From positions 1-64,000 of the forward strand of contig NZ_QZVR01000020.1 of assembly GCF_003660455.1 (NCBI RefSeq): a stretch of 64,000 nucleotides of DNA, read 5' to 3'. The notes under the pieces are model-generated. The model saw only the letters and a list, made by a program, of their open reading frames with translations. It had not been told where the DNA came from and did no database searches. Of the stretch, positions 51,164-59,089 are shown in pieces; the stretch's first letter is position 1; every line of letters starts with the position of its first letter. Made by a program: the position numbers and the translations under genes. The DNA comes from Nocardioides ferulae (GTDB taxonomy: Bacteria > Actinomycetota > Actinomycetes > Propionibacteriales > Nocardioidaceae).

Positions 51164-51243
51164 CCGGCGAGCCGGGACGAAGGCCTGACCGACAGGGCCG
51201 AAGGCCCCTGCGCGGCCCGGATGCGTGGTGCGAGGCTGGCGAC

Positions 51244-53532
51244 GTGGATGCGCTGAGGGCGCGCCTCCCGCTGGTGGTGTTCGCCGTGTCGACGGCGCTG
51301 CTGGCGATCGGTGGGGCGCTGTGGACGACCGACAGCGACGCCGCCGCGGAGGGGTTCTGGCTCGTCGGCGCGTCGCTCGGCCTGATCTCCTCGCTGACCT
51401 CGACCATCGCCGCCGTACGCCGGCACCGGCCGACCGTCGACGTCATCGCGGTGCTGGCCCTGGTGGGGGCGCTGCTCGTCGAGGAGTTCTTCGCCGGTGC
51501 GGTGGTGACGGTGATGCTGGCCACCGGCCAGCTGCTCGAGGCGCGCGCCGAGGCCCGCGCCCACCGGGAGCTCGGCCTGCTGCTGGAGCGGTCGCCGCGC
51601 ACCGCGCGGCGTCGGACGGGCGGCACCGTCGCCGAGGTGCCGGTGGCCGAGGTCGCCGTGGGCGACCGGCTGCTGGTGCGCGCCGGAGACGTCGTCCCCG
51701 TCGACGGCCGGCTGCTCGGCCCGGCAGTCCTCGACGAGTCCGCGTTGACCGGCGAGCCGCTGCCGGTGGAGCGACCGGCCGGGGAGACCGCCCGCAGCGG
51801 AGCGGTGAACGCGGGCGACCCGTTCGACCTCCTCGCCACCGAGACCGCCGACGCCTCCACCTACGCCGGCCTGGTCAGACTCGTCGAGCAGGCCCAGGCC
51901 TCGACCGCGCCGTTCGTGCGGATGGCCGACCGGCTCGCCGTGCTGTTCGTCCCGTTGACGCTGCTGCTCGCCGCCGGGTCCTGGGCGTTCAGCGGCGACC
52001 CGGTCCGGGCGGTCGCGGTGCTGGTCGTCGCGACGCCGTGCCCCCTGCTCCTGGCCGCGCCGATCGCCTACATCTCGGGCCTGTCCCGGGCTACGAAGGC
52101 CGGCGTGGTGATCAAGGGCGGCGCCACCCTGGAGCAGTTGGCCGCAGCCGAGATCGTGCTCTTCGACAAGACCGGCACCCTCACCCAGGGCCGCCCCAAG
52201 GTCGTCGACGTCGCCGTCGCGCCGGGGATCGACGCCACCCGGCTGGTGCAGCTGGCGGCCTCGCTCGACCAGATGTCGCCGCACGTGCTGGCCACCTCGA
52301 TCGTGGCGGCCGCGCACGCCCGGGGGCTGGTCCTGGAGGAGGCCACCGGGGTCGTCGAGGAGCACGGCTACGGCCTCAGCGGCCGCGTCGGCGACCAGAC
52401 GGTGGCGCTGGGCAAGCGCGCCTGGATCGCTCCGGAACCTGCCCCCGAGTGGGTGCAGCGGGTCGGCCGCCGCGCCGCCCTCGACGGGTCGCTGACCGTG
52501 TTCGCGGCCGTCGACGGACAGCCGGCGGGCGCCTTCCTGCTCGAGGACGTGGTCCGCCCCGACGCACCACGCATGGTGCACGCCCTGCGCCAGGCCGGCA
52601 TCGGCCGGGTCGTGCTGGTCACCGGCGACCGTGCCGACACCGCCGACACGATCGGCCGGATCGTCGGCACCGACGCGGTCCGCTCCGAGTGCGACCCGGC
52701 CGAGAAGCTCGCCGTGATCGAGGAGGAGCGTCTGGCCGGCCCGACGATCATGGTCGGGGACGGCGTCAACGACGCCCCGGCCCTCGCGGCCGCCGACGTC
52801 GGGGTCGCCCTGGCCGCGCGCGGCGCCACGGCGTCGTCGGAGGCGGCCGACGTCGTGCTGACCGTGGACCGGGTCGACGCCCTGGCCGACGCGGTGCTGA
52901 TCGCGCAGCGGTCGCGGCGGATCGCCCGCCAGGCCGTGTGGCTCGGGATGGGGCTCTCGCTGGCGGCGATGGTGATCGCGGCCATTGGCTACCTGCCGCC
53001 CGCCGGTGGCGCCGTGCTCCAGGAGGTCATCGACCTGCTCGCGATCGGGCTCGCCCTGCGCGCGGTGCTGCCCGGCCGCACCCACACCGTGGTGCTGTCG
53101 TCCGAGGACGTCGCGATGGGCCGGGTGCTGCGCGCCGAACACGACGCGTCGCTGGCCGTGGTCGAGGAGATCCGGGCGGTCGCCGACGGTCTCTCCTCCC
53201 CCGGCGCCGACCTCGAGCCGGCGCGACGGCTGCTGGTCCGGCTGCGCGGGGACCTGCTGCCCCACGAACGCGCCGACGAGGCGCAGCTGGTGCCGATCGT
53301 GGCCCGCGCCCTCGGCCCCGGCACGACGTACGCACTGACCCGCACGCACGCCGAGATCGAGCACCTGGTCTCCCGGGTGGGGCGGCTGCTCGAGGAGTGG
53401 CCGAGCGGCCCGTCACAGCCGGAGGACCTGGTCGAGCTGCGACGACTGCTCTACGGGCTGTACGGCGTGCTGCGGCTGCACAACGCCCAGGAGGAGGAGA
53501 TCGCGTTCAGCCTGCTGCCGGCGCAGGCGTGA
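51244..53532 (+). CDS. P1B-5-type metal ATPase with C-terminal hemerythrin domain
   Basis: A 762-residue membrane pump. The A-domain has LTGEPLPVE, the metal-site TM motif is TPCP (264-267), the phosphorylated Asp is D308 in DKTGTLT, the hinge is GDGVNDAPAL, and the later TM has QEVID (593-597). TPCP plus QExxD defines the P1B-5 subgroup, whose studied member Nia transports Ni2+ and Fe2+. Residues from about 628 form a hemerythrin-like helical bundle with spaced His/Glu (AEHD, PHERADE, THAEIEH, LHNAQEEE), as also found in Nia. There is no N-terminal metal-binding domain. The GTG start follows a GAGGCT box by 6 bases. Confidence 0.93.
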   Translation: MDALRARLPLVVFAVSTALLAIGGALWTTDSDAAAEGFWLVGASLGLISSLTSTIAAVRRHRPTVDVIAVLALVGALLVEEFFAGAVVTVMLATGQLLEARAEARAHRELGLLLERSPRTARRRTGGTVAEVPVAEVAVGDRLLVRAGDVVPVDGRLLGPAVLDESALTGEPLPVERPAGETARSGAVNAGDPFDLLATETADASTYAGLVRLVEQAQASTAPFVRMADRLAVLFVPLTLLLAAGSWAFSGDPVRAVAVLVVATPCPLLLAAPIAYISGLSRATKAGVVIKGGATLEQLAAAEIVLFDKTGTLTQGRPKVVDVAVAPGIDATRLVQLAASLDQMSPHVLATSIVAAAHARGLVLEEATGVVEEHGYGLSGRVGDQTVALGKRAWIAPEPAPEWVQRVGRRAALDGSLTVFAAVDGQPAGAFLLEDVVRPDAPRMVHALRQAGIGRVVLVTGDRADTADTIGRIVGTDAVRSECDPAEKLAVIEEERLAGPTIMVGDGVNDAPALAAADVGVALAARGATASSEAADVVLTVDRVDALADAVLIAQRSRRIARQAVWLGMGLSLAAMVIAAIGYLPPAGGAVLQEVIDLLAIGLALRAVLPGRTHTVVLSSEDVAMGRVLRAEHDASLAVVEEIRAVADGLSSPGADLEPARRLLVRLRGDLLPHERADEAQLVPIVARALGPGTTYALTRTHAEIEHLVSRVGRLLEEWPSGPSQPEDLVELRRLLYGLYGVLRLHNAQEEEIAFSLLPAQA

Positions 53533-53535
53533 CGC

Positions 53536-53592
53536 CGAGTGACGTGGACGGCAGGCCGATCGCGGTCGCGGACCTGCCGTCCACGTCACTCG
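53536..53592. terminator. Perfect 20-bp stem-loop after the metal ATPase
   Basis: Arms at 53536-53555 and 53573-53592 are perfect complements containing GTGACGTGGACGGCAGG; the loop is 17 bases. It begins 3 bases after the ATPase stop. No U-run follows, so it may be an actinobacterial I-shaped terminator or a REP-like element. Confidence 0.6.
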
Positions 53593-53665
53593 CGATGATG
53601 GGCAGTGTGCCGCAGTGTGGCATGGGCCACTTGAGCCGGGCGGCGCCCCGGCGCACCGTGCAGGG

Positions 53666-54904
53666 GTGGACACCGCAGAGCGCACCCTCATCGACCCCAC
53701 CCACTTCCGCGAGGTGATGGGCCACTACCCGACCGGAGTCGCGGTGGTGACCGGCGTCGTGGACGGCGAACCGGTCGGCATGGTCGTCGGCACCTTCAGC
53801 AGCGTGTCGATGGACCCGCCCCTGGTGGCGTTCATGCCGCAGGTCGGTTCGCGCACGTGGGACCGGCTGACGCTGGCCCCCGCGCTGTGCGTGAACGTGC
53901 TCGCGCACGACCAGCTGGAGCTGTGCCGGACGATGGCGGTGCCGCGCCCGGACAAGTTCGACGGCGTCGACTGGGTGCCGTCGACGCTGGGGGCGCCGGT
54001 GCTGACCGACGCAGTGGCGCACGTGCACTGCCGGCAGCAGTCGGTGGTGGAGGCGGGCGACCACTGGATCGTGCTGTGCGCGGTGGAGGGGATGGAGGTG
54101 ACCCGCCCGGCGACGCCGCTGCTGTTCTTCCAGGGCGGCTACGGCGGCTTCTCCCCCGCCGGGATGGCGGCGAAGGCCGACGCCGAGCTGATCACGGCCG
54201 TGCGCCTGGGCGACCGCGCCCGGCCGCAGGTGGAGCGGCTGGCCTCGCGGCTGGAGTGCGAGGCGGCGGCGCTGGTCGCGATCAGCCCCGACGAGCTGAC
54301 CACGGCGGTGAGCGCCTACGGCGGCTCGGCGACGATGGTGGAGCCGCTGGGCCAGCGGGTCCCGCTGATCCCGCCGATCGGTGAGGCGTACGTCGCCGGG
54401 GCGGCGCCCGAGGTCGTCGAGCGGTGGCTGGCCAAGGTCGGCCCGAACGAGCCGGGGCTGGTCGAGTGCTACCGGAGCCGGCTGGCCGCGGTGGCCGAGC
54501 GGGGCGTGGCGTTGAGCATGGTGGGGCCGGGTGCGCGCAGCGACTACCAGCGGCTGCACGAGGCGCTCGCGGAGTACGCCTCGGGCGAGCTCACCCCGGC
54601 GCGGGAGCGGGCGGTGCGGACGGTGCTGGCGCAGACCCGCCACTTCTTCGACGAGCTCGACGTGCTGCCCGACGAGACCTACGACGTCGGCGCGGTCGTC
54701 GTACCGGTGCACGGGCCGGACGGCCGGGTGGCGATGGTCCTGCGGATCACCCAGCTGCCCGCCGGCATGCCCGGCCGGGTCGTGAACGGCTGGATCGAGG
54801 AGCTCCGCACCGCTGCTGGGTGCGTCGAACGGGACCTGGTCGGTCGTGGCGCGCAGCAGGCGTCGGACTACCGGGACTGGTGGGAGGCCGACTTCCCGAT
54901 GTGA
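53666..54904 (+). CDS. Flavin reductase with C-terminal IclR-like effector domain
   Basis: A 412-residue two-domain protein. Residues about 8-165 are a flavin reductase domain (FREVMGHYPTGVAVVTG, TFSSVSMDPPLVAFMP, RTWDRL, LCVNVLAHDQ), which supplies reduced flavin to a separate monooxygenase. Residues about 190-405 resemble an IclR-type ligand-binding domain (GVALSMVGPGARSDYQRL, AVVVPVHGPDGRVAMVL). In the p-hydroxyphenylacetate hydroxylase reductase a regulatory C-terminal domain similarly gates activity by substrate. The HsaA-like oxygenase at 60054-61223 is a possible partner. Direct repeats of GCAGTGTG lie upstream at about 53603-53618. Confidence 0.85.
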   Translation: MDTAERTLIDPTHFREVMGHYPTGVAVVTGVVDGEPVGMVVGTFSSVSMDPPLVAFMPQVGSRTWDRLTLAPALCVNVLAHDQLELCRTMAVPRPDKFDGVDWVPSTLGAPVLTDAVAHVHCRQQSVVEAGDHWIVLCAVEGMEVTRPATPLLFFQGGYGGFSPAGMAAKADAELITAVRLGDRARPQVERLASRLECEAAALVAISPDELTTAVSAYGGSATMVEPLGQRVPLIPPIGEAYVAGAAPEVVERWLAKVGPNEPGLVECYRSRLAAVAERGVALSMVGPGARSDYQRLHEALAEYASGELTPARERAVRTVLAQTRHFFDELDVLPDETYDVGAVVVPVHGPDGRVAMVLRITQLPAGMPGRVVNGWIEELRTAAGCVERDLVGRGAQQASDYRDWWEADFPM

Positions 54905-54930
54905 GGGCGCGACCACCCGGGCCACGACGG

Positions 54931-56181
54931 TCAGACCGGAGCTCGCGCGTTCCTGAACGGGGTGGCGGCGAGACCGACGGCGACGAGGGCGAACGCCGAC
55001 GCCGCGACGAGGAGCATCGACCGGACGCCCACGGCGTCGGCCAGCACACCGGCGATGGGCGCCACGACCACCACGACGGCCCGGTTGATCGACCGCAGTG
55101 TCGTGTTGGTGCGGGCCTGCAGCTCGTCGGGCGTGACGAGCTGCCGGTAGCTCATCTCGTGCGAGTTGCTGATCCCCATCGCCAGCCCGTAGAGCCCTTG
55201 ACCCAGCCCCAGCACCCCCACGGCGTACGCCGACTCGCCGGCGAGCAGCATCGCCACCACGGCGGCCGTGGTGACCAGGTGGCACAGGATGATCGTCCGG
55301 CCGGTGCCGAGCCGACGGCCGACCGAGGTCGTGACCGCGGCGCCGAGCACGGCGCCGATGCCACCGGCAGCGCCGACGACCCCGAACTGCGCCGCCCGGA
55401 GGTCGAGCACGAGGAACGCGTAGGGCGCCAGCACGACGCCGACGATGGCGTTGCCGACGAACCAGGCGTGCGTCGCGATCGCCAGGGTGCGGAGCCCTGA
55501 GCGTCCGTAGGCCCAGCGGACGCCGTCCGCGATCTCGCCGGCGAGGGCGCGAGCAGTGACCCCGGTGCGTGGCGGCGGCTCGTCCAGCTCGATCCGGCGC
55601 AGCGTAAGCGCGGAGTAGAGGTAGGTGGCCGAGTCCAGGAGGACCGCGAGCGGCGCTCCGACGGCGCTGACGAGCACGCCACCGATCGCAGGCCCCGCTG
55701 TCGATGCCACCGCGTCGGCGCCGTCGACCCGCGCGTGAGCGGGCTGCAGCTGGCCCGGCTCGACCAGGCGCGGCAGCAGCGACATCGTCGCTGCCATGTT
55801 GACCACGGCGGCGGTCCCGTAGGCGAAGACGATGGCCAGCAGCACCGGCAGCGGGAGCAGGTCCCCCCACCACAGCACCGGGATGGCCAGCAGCAGGACA
55901 GCCTGGGCGACGTCGGTGCGAATCATCAGCGGGAGCCGGCGCCTGCCGTCGACCAGGGCTCCCACGACGAGCCCGAAGACCAGGTAGGGCAGCCACCGCG
56001 CGGCGTTCAGCCACCCCACGTGCGTAGCGGTCCCGTCGAGGGTCAGCACGACCAGCGCCTGCAGCGCGAACAGCGTGACGTAGGTGCCCAACCCCGAGAC
56101 CGCCGCAGCGCGCCAGTAGTGCAGGAACGGCCGGGAGATGAAGACCCCGCCCTCGCTCACGCGCCGCAGTCTTCCATCCAT
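54931..56181 (-). CDS. MFS exporter (EntS/Tet-V-like)
   Basis: A 416-residue membrane protein with about 12 hydrophobic segments. Features are FLHYWRAAAVSGLGTYVTLFALQALV (TM1), GALVDGRRRLPLMI (motif-A loop), SLLPRLVEPGQLQPAHARVDGADAVASTAGPAIGGVLV (the segment shared by enterobactin-exporter-like MFS_3 proteins) and NSHEMSYRQLVTPDELQARTNTTLRSIN. Likely a small-molecule or siderophore-type exporter; the substrate is unknown. No neighbouring gene points to a pathway. It is convergent with the flavin reductase gene. Confidence 0.88.
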   Translation of the reverse strand: MDGRLRRVSEGGVFISRPFLHYWRAAAVSGLGTYVTLFALQALVVLTLDGTATHVGWLNAARWLPYLVFGLVVGALVDGRRRLPLMIRTDVAQAVLLLAIPVLWWGDLLPLPVLLAIVFAYGTAAVVNMAATMSLLPRLVEPGQLQPAHARVDGADAVASTAGPAIGGVLVSAVGAPLAVLLDSATYLYSALTLRRIELDEPPPRTGVTARALAGEIADGVRWAYGRSGLRTLAIATHAWFVGNAIVGVVLAPYAFLVLDLRAAQFGVVGAAGGIGAVLGAAVTTSVGRRLGTGRTIILCHLVTTAAVVAMLLAGESAYAVGVLGLGQGLYGLAMGISNSHEMSYRQLVTPDELQARTNTTLRSINRAVVVVVAPIAGVLADAVGVRSMLLVAASAFALVAVGLAATPFRNARAPV

Positions 56182-56329
56182 GTGCCGAGTGACCCGTCAG
56201 ATGCTCGTGGGGGTGTCCAGCATCCAGGGGATCCTGTGTCCGGGAGCATGCCGCCTCCGGTGCCGTCAGGCGACATTGGGAAGTCTTCGGCTGCCGGTGT
56301 GGTCGACGAGGTAGAACCCGCCGTCGCCG

Positions 56330-56345
56330 GGCAGGCTCGACCACG
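56330..56345 (-). repeat. Degenerate partial copy of the GGTGGTCGAGC repeat
   Basis: GCAGGCTCGACCAC is the complement of the core of the three full copies; the rest has diverged. It lies in the 198-base gap between the MFS and DUF2238 genes, which otherwise shows no recognisable feature apart from the DUF2238 -10 box. Confidence 0.4.
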
Positions 56346-56367
56346 GGAGCGCTCAGAGCAGTCGGGC

Positions 56368-56373
56368 TAGCCT
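56368..56373 (+). promoter_or_regulatory. -10 box of the DUF2238 gene (leaderless)
   Basis: TAGCCT lies 6 bases before the ATG at 56380, with no Shine-Dalgarno between. Confidence 0.5.
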
Positions 56374-56379
56374 TCCCGG

Positions 56380-57015
56380 ATGAACGCCCGAAGGCTGCTC
56401 CTCGGCGACTGGACCCCCTGGTTCCGCGACGGCATCGACGTGCTGCGGGTCGTCCTCGTGATCGCGATGGTCGCCGCGTTCGCCGCCGGCGAGGTCGCCG
56501 GCGGCCTGGCCCTCGGGTTCGCCGCCGCCCTCGCCCTCGTGGCACGCCTGGTCAACCTGCCGCGCCCCTACGACTTCGGCTTCGTCCTCGTGCTGACGCT
56601 GCACGCGCTCGGCGAGGCGTTCGGCTGGTACGACTCGCTGGGGTGGTTCGACCGGGTCGTCCACGTCGTGCTGCCCTGCCTCGCCGCCCCGGTGATCTAC
56701 ATCGGGCTCGCCAGGCTGGACGTGCTCCCCGACCCGCGCGACGACACCCACGTGCGGCACTACGTCGGCATGGCGATGGTCGCGTTCTGCATCGGCATGG
56801 CCGTCGGGGGCCTCTGGGAGATCGTCGAGTTCAGCTCCGACGGCCTCCTCGACACGGCCCTGTCGGAGGGCAACGCCGACACCGTCGGCGACCTCGTGGC
56901 CGACGCGGTCGGCTCGGCGCTCGGCGCCCTCCTGCTGGTCGCGTGGGCCGTCTGGGGCTGGGGGTCGGTACGCCGGGTCACCGGCGTCAACACCTACGAG
57001 GCCACCGAGGCCTGA
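56380..57015 (+). CDS. DUF2238 (YjdF-like) membrane protein
   Basis: A 211-residue protein with five to six hydrophobic segments. The conserved family stretches are WYDSLGWFDRVVHVVLPCLAA, GGLWEIVEFSSDG and the polar motif NADTVGDLVADAVGSALGA in a late helix. The family has no established function. The mRNA is probably leaderless. It is convergent with the DUF488 gene, the stops being 1 base apart. Confidence 0.8.
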   Translation: MNARRLLLGDWTPWFRDGIDVLRVVLVIAMVAAFAAGEVAGGLALGFAAALALVARLVNLPRPYDFGFVLVLTLHALGEAFGWYDSLGWFDRVVHVVLPCLAAPVIYIGLARLDVLPDPRDDTHVRHYVGMAMVAFCIGMAVGGLWEIVEFSSDGLLDTALSEGNADTVGDLVADAVGSALGALLLVAWAVWGWGSVRRVTGVNTYEATEA

Positions 57016-57016
57016 G

Positions 57017-57580
57017 CTATCCGGCAGCCGGGTCAGCCGGGTAGAACAGCTCGTCCCCCACCCGCCGCGCCCCCTCGGCGGGAGCATGAGCGGTTCGCCG
57101 CCCGTCGTGCGCGAGGTGCTCGACCTCCGCGCCGTGCAGCAGCACCGCGGCGTCGCTGATCATCCGCCGGTGACAGCGCCACCACAGCGACTCGCTGCAC
57201 ATCACCGCCACCACCCGGCCCTGCGCCGCCTCGCCCAGCACCTCCCGCAGCGCCTCGCCGAAATCGGTCGTGCGCATGTGGGCGGCGTACCCCCGGAACG
57301 CGGCGACCTTCCACCACCCGTCCACGTCGTCCTCGCCTGCGGGCACCCGGCGCCGACCGCCCAACCGCGGCTCCCACCGGTAGGCGACACCCTCCGCCGG
57401 CAGCCACTCGGCGAGCGCGTCGCTGCTCACATCGGGGTTGCGACGGCTGCCCGGGAACCGCCGGACGTCGACGAGCAGCTCGACCCCGGCGTCAGTCAGC
57501 AGCGCCGCCAGCTCCGCCCGACCCGCCGTCCCGTGACCGACGGTCAGCAGCCGCCCGGGCGCGGCTCCCGCACCGCTCAC
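57017..57580 (-). CDS. DUF488 family protein
   Basis: A 187-residue protein of the DUF488 family: LLTVGHGTAGRAELAALL at the start, VELLVDVRRFPGSRRNPD and the Cys-containing VMCSESLWWRCHRRMI, all family hallmarks. The function is not established; some members carry conserved cysteines suggesting metal or redox roles. The GTG at 57580 overlaps the MarR stop as GTGA, so the two genes are co-translated. Confidence 0.88.
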   Translation of the reverse strand: MSGAGAAPGRLLTVGHGTAGRAELAALLTDAGVELLVDVRRFPGSRRNPDVSSDALAEWLPAEGVAYRWEPRLGGRRRVPAGEDDVDGWWKVAAFRGYAAHMRTTDFGEALREVLGEAAQGRVVAVMCSESLWWRCHRRMISDAAVLLHGAEVEHLAHDGRRTAHAPAEGARRVGDELFYPADPAAG

Positions 57581-58083
57581 CCGGAACCGCCCGGTCCGAC
57601 CGGCGGGCGCCACCCGTCCTCGTCACGGATCGCCCCCATCACCCGCCGGCTGATCGCCTGCAGCTGCCGCGCCTGGGCCTGGGTCAGCGGGTCGAGCACC
57701 AGCCTCCGGACCGTCGCGACGTGCCCCGGCGTGACCTCTTCGACCAACTGCACCCCGAGCTCGGTCAGGATCGCCAACGTGTAGCGCCCGTCCGCCGGGT
57801 CCGGCCGCCGCCGCAGCAGCCCCCGCTTCTCCAGGCGCACGGCAGCCCGCGACAGCCGCGACAGCGAGCTGTTGGCGAAGCCCGCCAGCACGCTCATCCG
57901 CAGGGTCCGCCCCTCGGCCGCATCCAGCGCATAGAGGACGCCGTACTCGAAGTGCGTCAGCCCGGCATCGCGCTGCAATTGTGCGTCGAGTGCCGCCGGC
58001 AGCCACTCCAGCACGGTCGCCACGGCCGACCAGGTCTCGAGCTCGTCGCCCTCCAGTCGCGCGGACGAGGTGAGGTCGGACAT
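57577..58083 (-). CDS. MarR-family transcriptional regulator
   Basis: A 168-residue protein. It has an N-terminal dimerisation helix (VATVLEWLPAALDAQLQRDAGL), a winged helix (LAGFANSSLSRLSRAAVRLEKRGLL) and a wing RRRPDPADGRYTLAILTE, then C-terminal dimer helices. It probably represses itself and the divergent SDR gene by binding the two ACTTGC-type sites between them. Ligands of MarR proteins are often phenolic acids, which would fit the aromatic genes nearby, but this is inference. Co-translated with the DUF488 gene. Confidence 0.92.
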   Translation of the reverse strand: MSDLTSSARLEGDELETWSAVATVLEWLPAALDAQLQRDAGLTHFEYGVLYALDAAEGRTLRMSVLAGFANSSLSRLSRAAVRLEKRGLLRRRPDPADGRYTLAILTELGVQLVEEVTPGHVATVRRLVLDPLTQAQARQLQAISRRVMGAIRDEDGWRPPVGPGGSG

Positions 58084-58125
58084 GGCCGCACCCTACGCGA
58101 CCGGACCGCTGGCCGACGCACCGGC

Positions 58126-58178
58126 TGACTTGCCTGAGCAAGTGAAACCACCTACGTTTCACTTGCTCAGGCAAGTCA
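58126..58178. promoter_or_regulatory. Twin MarR operators in a perfect 23-bp inverted repeat
   Basis: Arms 58126-58148 and 58156-58178 are perfect complements around a 7-base spacer. Each arm is itself a near-complete palindrome: ACTTGCCTGAGCAAGT at 58128-58143 and ACTTGCTCAGGCAAGT at 58161-58176, their centres 33 bases apart. They lie between the divergent MarR and SDR starts and surround a TACGTT -10-like box at 58153-58158. Confidence 0.85.
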
Positions 58179-58195
58179 AATGGAAGCAGGACGGC

Positions 58196-58987
58196 ATGGA
58201 TCTGCAGCTCACCGGCAAGACCGCGTTCGTCAGCGGCTCCACCCAGGGCATCGGGTACGCCGTCGCCGAAGCGCTCCTGCGCGAGGGCGTCGCCGTCACG
58301 GTCAACGGCCGGGGCGCCGAGCGGGTGGCGGCGGCCGTCGCCCGACTCGAGGCGGCGGTTCCCGGCGCGAACGTCTCCGGACTGGCCGCCGACTTCTCGC
58401 AGCCCGAGCAGGTCGACCGGCTGCTCGACTCCCTCGACCAACCCGACATCGTGGTCAACAACGTCGGCGTCTTCGAGCTCGCCCCCTTCGCCGACATCAC
58501 CGACGACGACTGGCAGCGCTATCTCCAGGTCAACCTGATGAGCGGCGTCCGCCTCTCCCGCCACGCGCTCCCCGCCATGCTCGACCGGGGCTGGGGCCGG
58601 ATCATCTTCATCGGCAGCGAGTCGGGCGTGAACGTGCCGGCCGACATGGTCCACTACGGCGTCACGAAGGCCGCGATGCTGGCGCTCGGCAACGGCCTGG
58701 CCAAGCTCACCCGCGGCACCGCGGTGACCGTCAACACGATCCTGGGTGGTCCGACCTACTCCGACGGGGTCGCCGCCGCGGTCACCCGGCTGGCCGAGGC
58801 GCAGTCGATGCCGGCCGCCACGCTGAAGGACGCCGTCGCCGCCCAGAACCGGACGTCGCTGCTGCAGCGCTTCATCGACCCGGCCGAACTGGCCGCCCTC
58901 GCGACCTACCTCGCCAGCCCGCTCTCCGCGGCCACCAACGGCGCGGCACTCCGCGCGGACGGCGGCACCCTCACCACCCTGCTGTGA
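58196..58987 (+). CDS. SDR-family NAD(P)-dependent oxidoreductase
   Basis: A 263-residue short-chain dehydrogenase. The cofactor motif is VSGSTQGIGYAVAEAL (TGxxxGxG variant with Ser). NNVGVFE replaces the NAG motif, the active-site Ser is in IIFIGSESG, and YGVTK supplies catalytic Tyr and Lys. The first two residues of the cofactor loop suggest NAD(P) without clear preference. GGAAGCAGG lies before the ATG. It is probably repressed by the divergent MarR protein. A stem-loop terminator follows 41 bases after the stop. The substrate is unknown. Confidence 0.92.
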   Translation: MDLQLTGKTAFVSGSTQGIGYAVAEALLREGVAVTVNGRGAERVAAAVARLEAAVPGANVSGLAADFSQPEQVDRLLDSLDQPDIVVNNVGVFELAPFADITDDDWQRYLQVNLMSGVRLSRHALPAMLDRGWGRIIFIGSESGVNVPADMVHYGVTKAAMLALGNGLAKLTRGTAVTVNTILGGPTYSDGVAAAVTRLAEAQSMPAATLKDAVAAQNRTSLLQRFIDPAELAALATYLASPLSAATNGAALRADGGTLTTLL

Positions 58988-59028
58988 CCTCGCCGCACGC
59001 AGACATGGCGGACAAGGCGGACAGCACA

Positions 59029-59067
59029 GCCGACCGCCCCGGACGGGAGATCCGTCCGGGGCGGTCG
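59029..59067. terminator. Bidirectional stem-loop terminator, 17-bp perfect stem
   Basis: Arms 59029-59045 and 59051-59067 (CCGACCGCCCCGGACGG and its complement) enclose a 5-base loop GAGAT. It lies between the convergent SDR and dioxygenase genes and can serve both strands. No T-run is present. Confidence 0.8.
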
Positions 59068-59089
59068 GGGGCATGGCGGCCCGACGCGG

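Noticed and set aside
53507-56545. 1012-codon minus-strand ORF
   Set aside because: It overlaps the real MFS gene in another frame and is antisense to the flavin reductase. No domain found.
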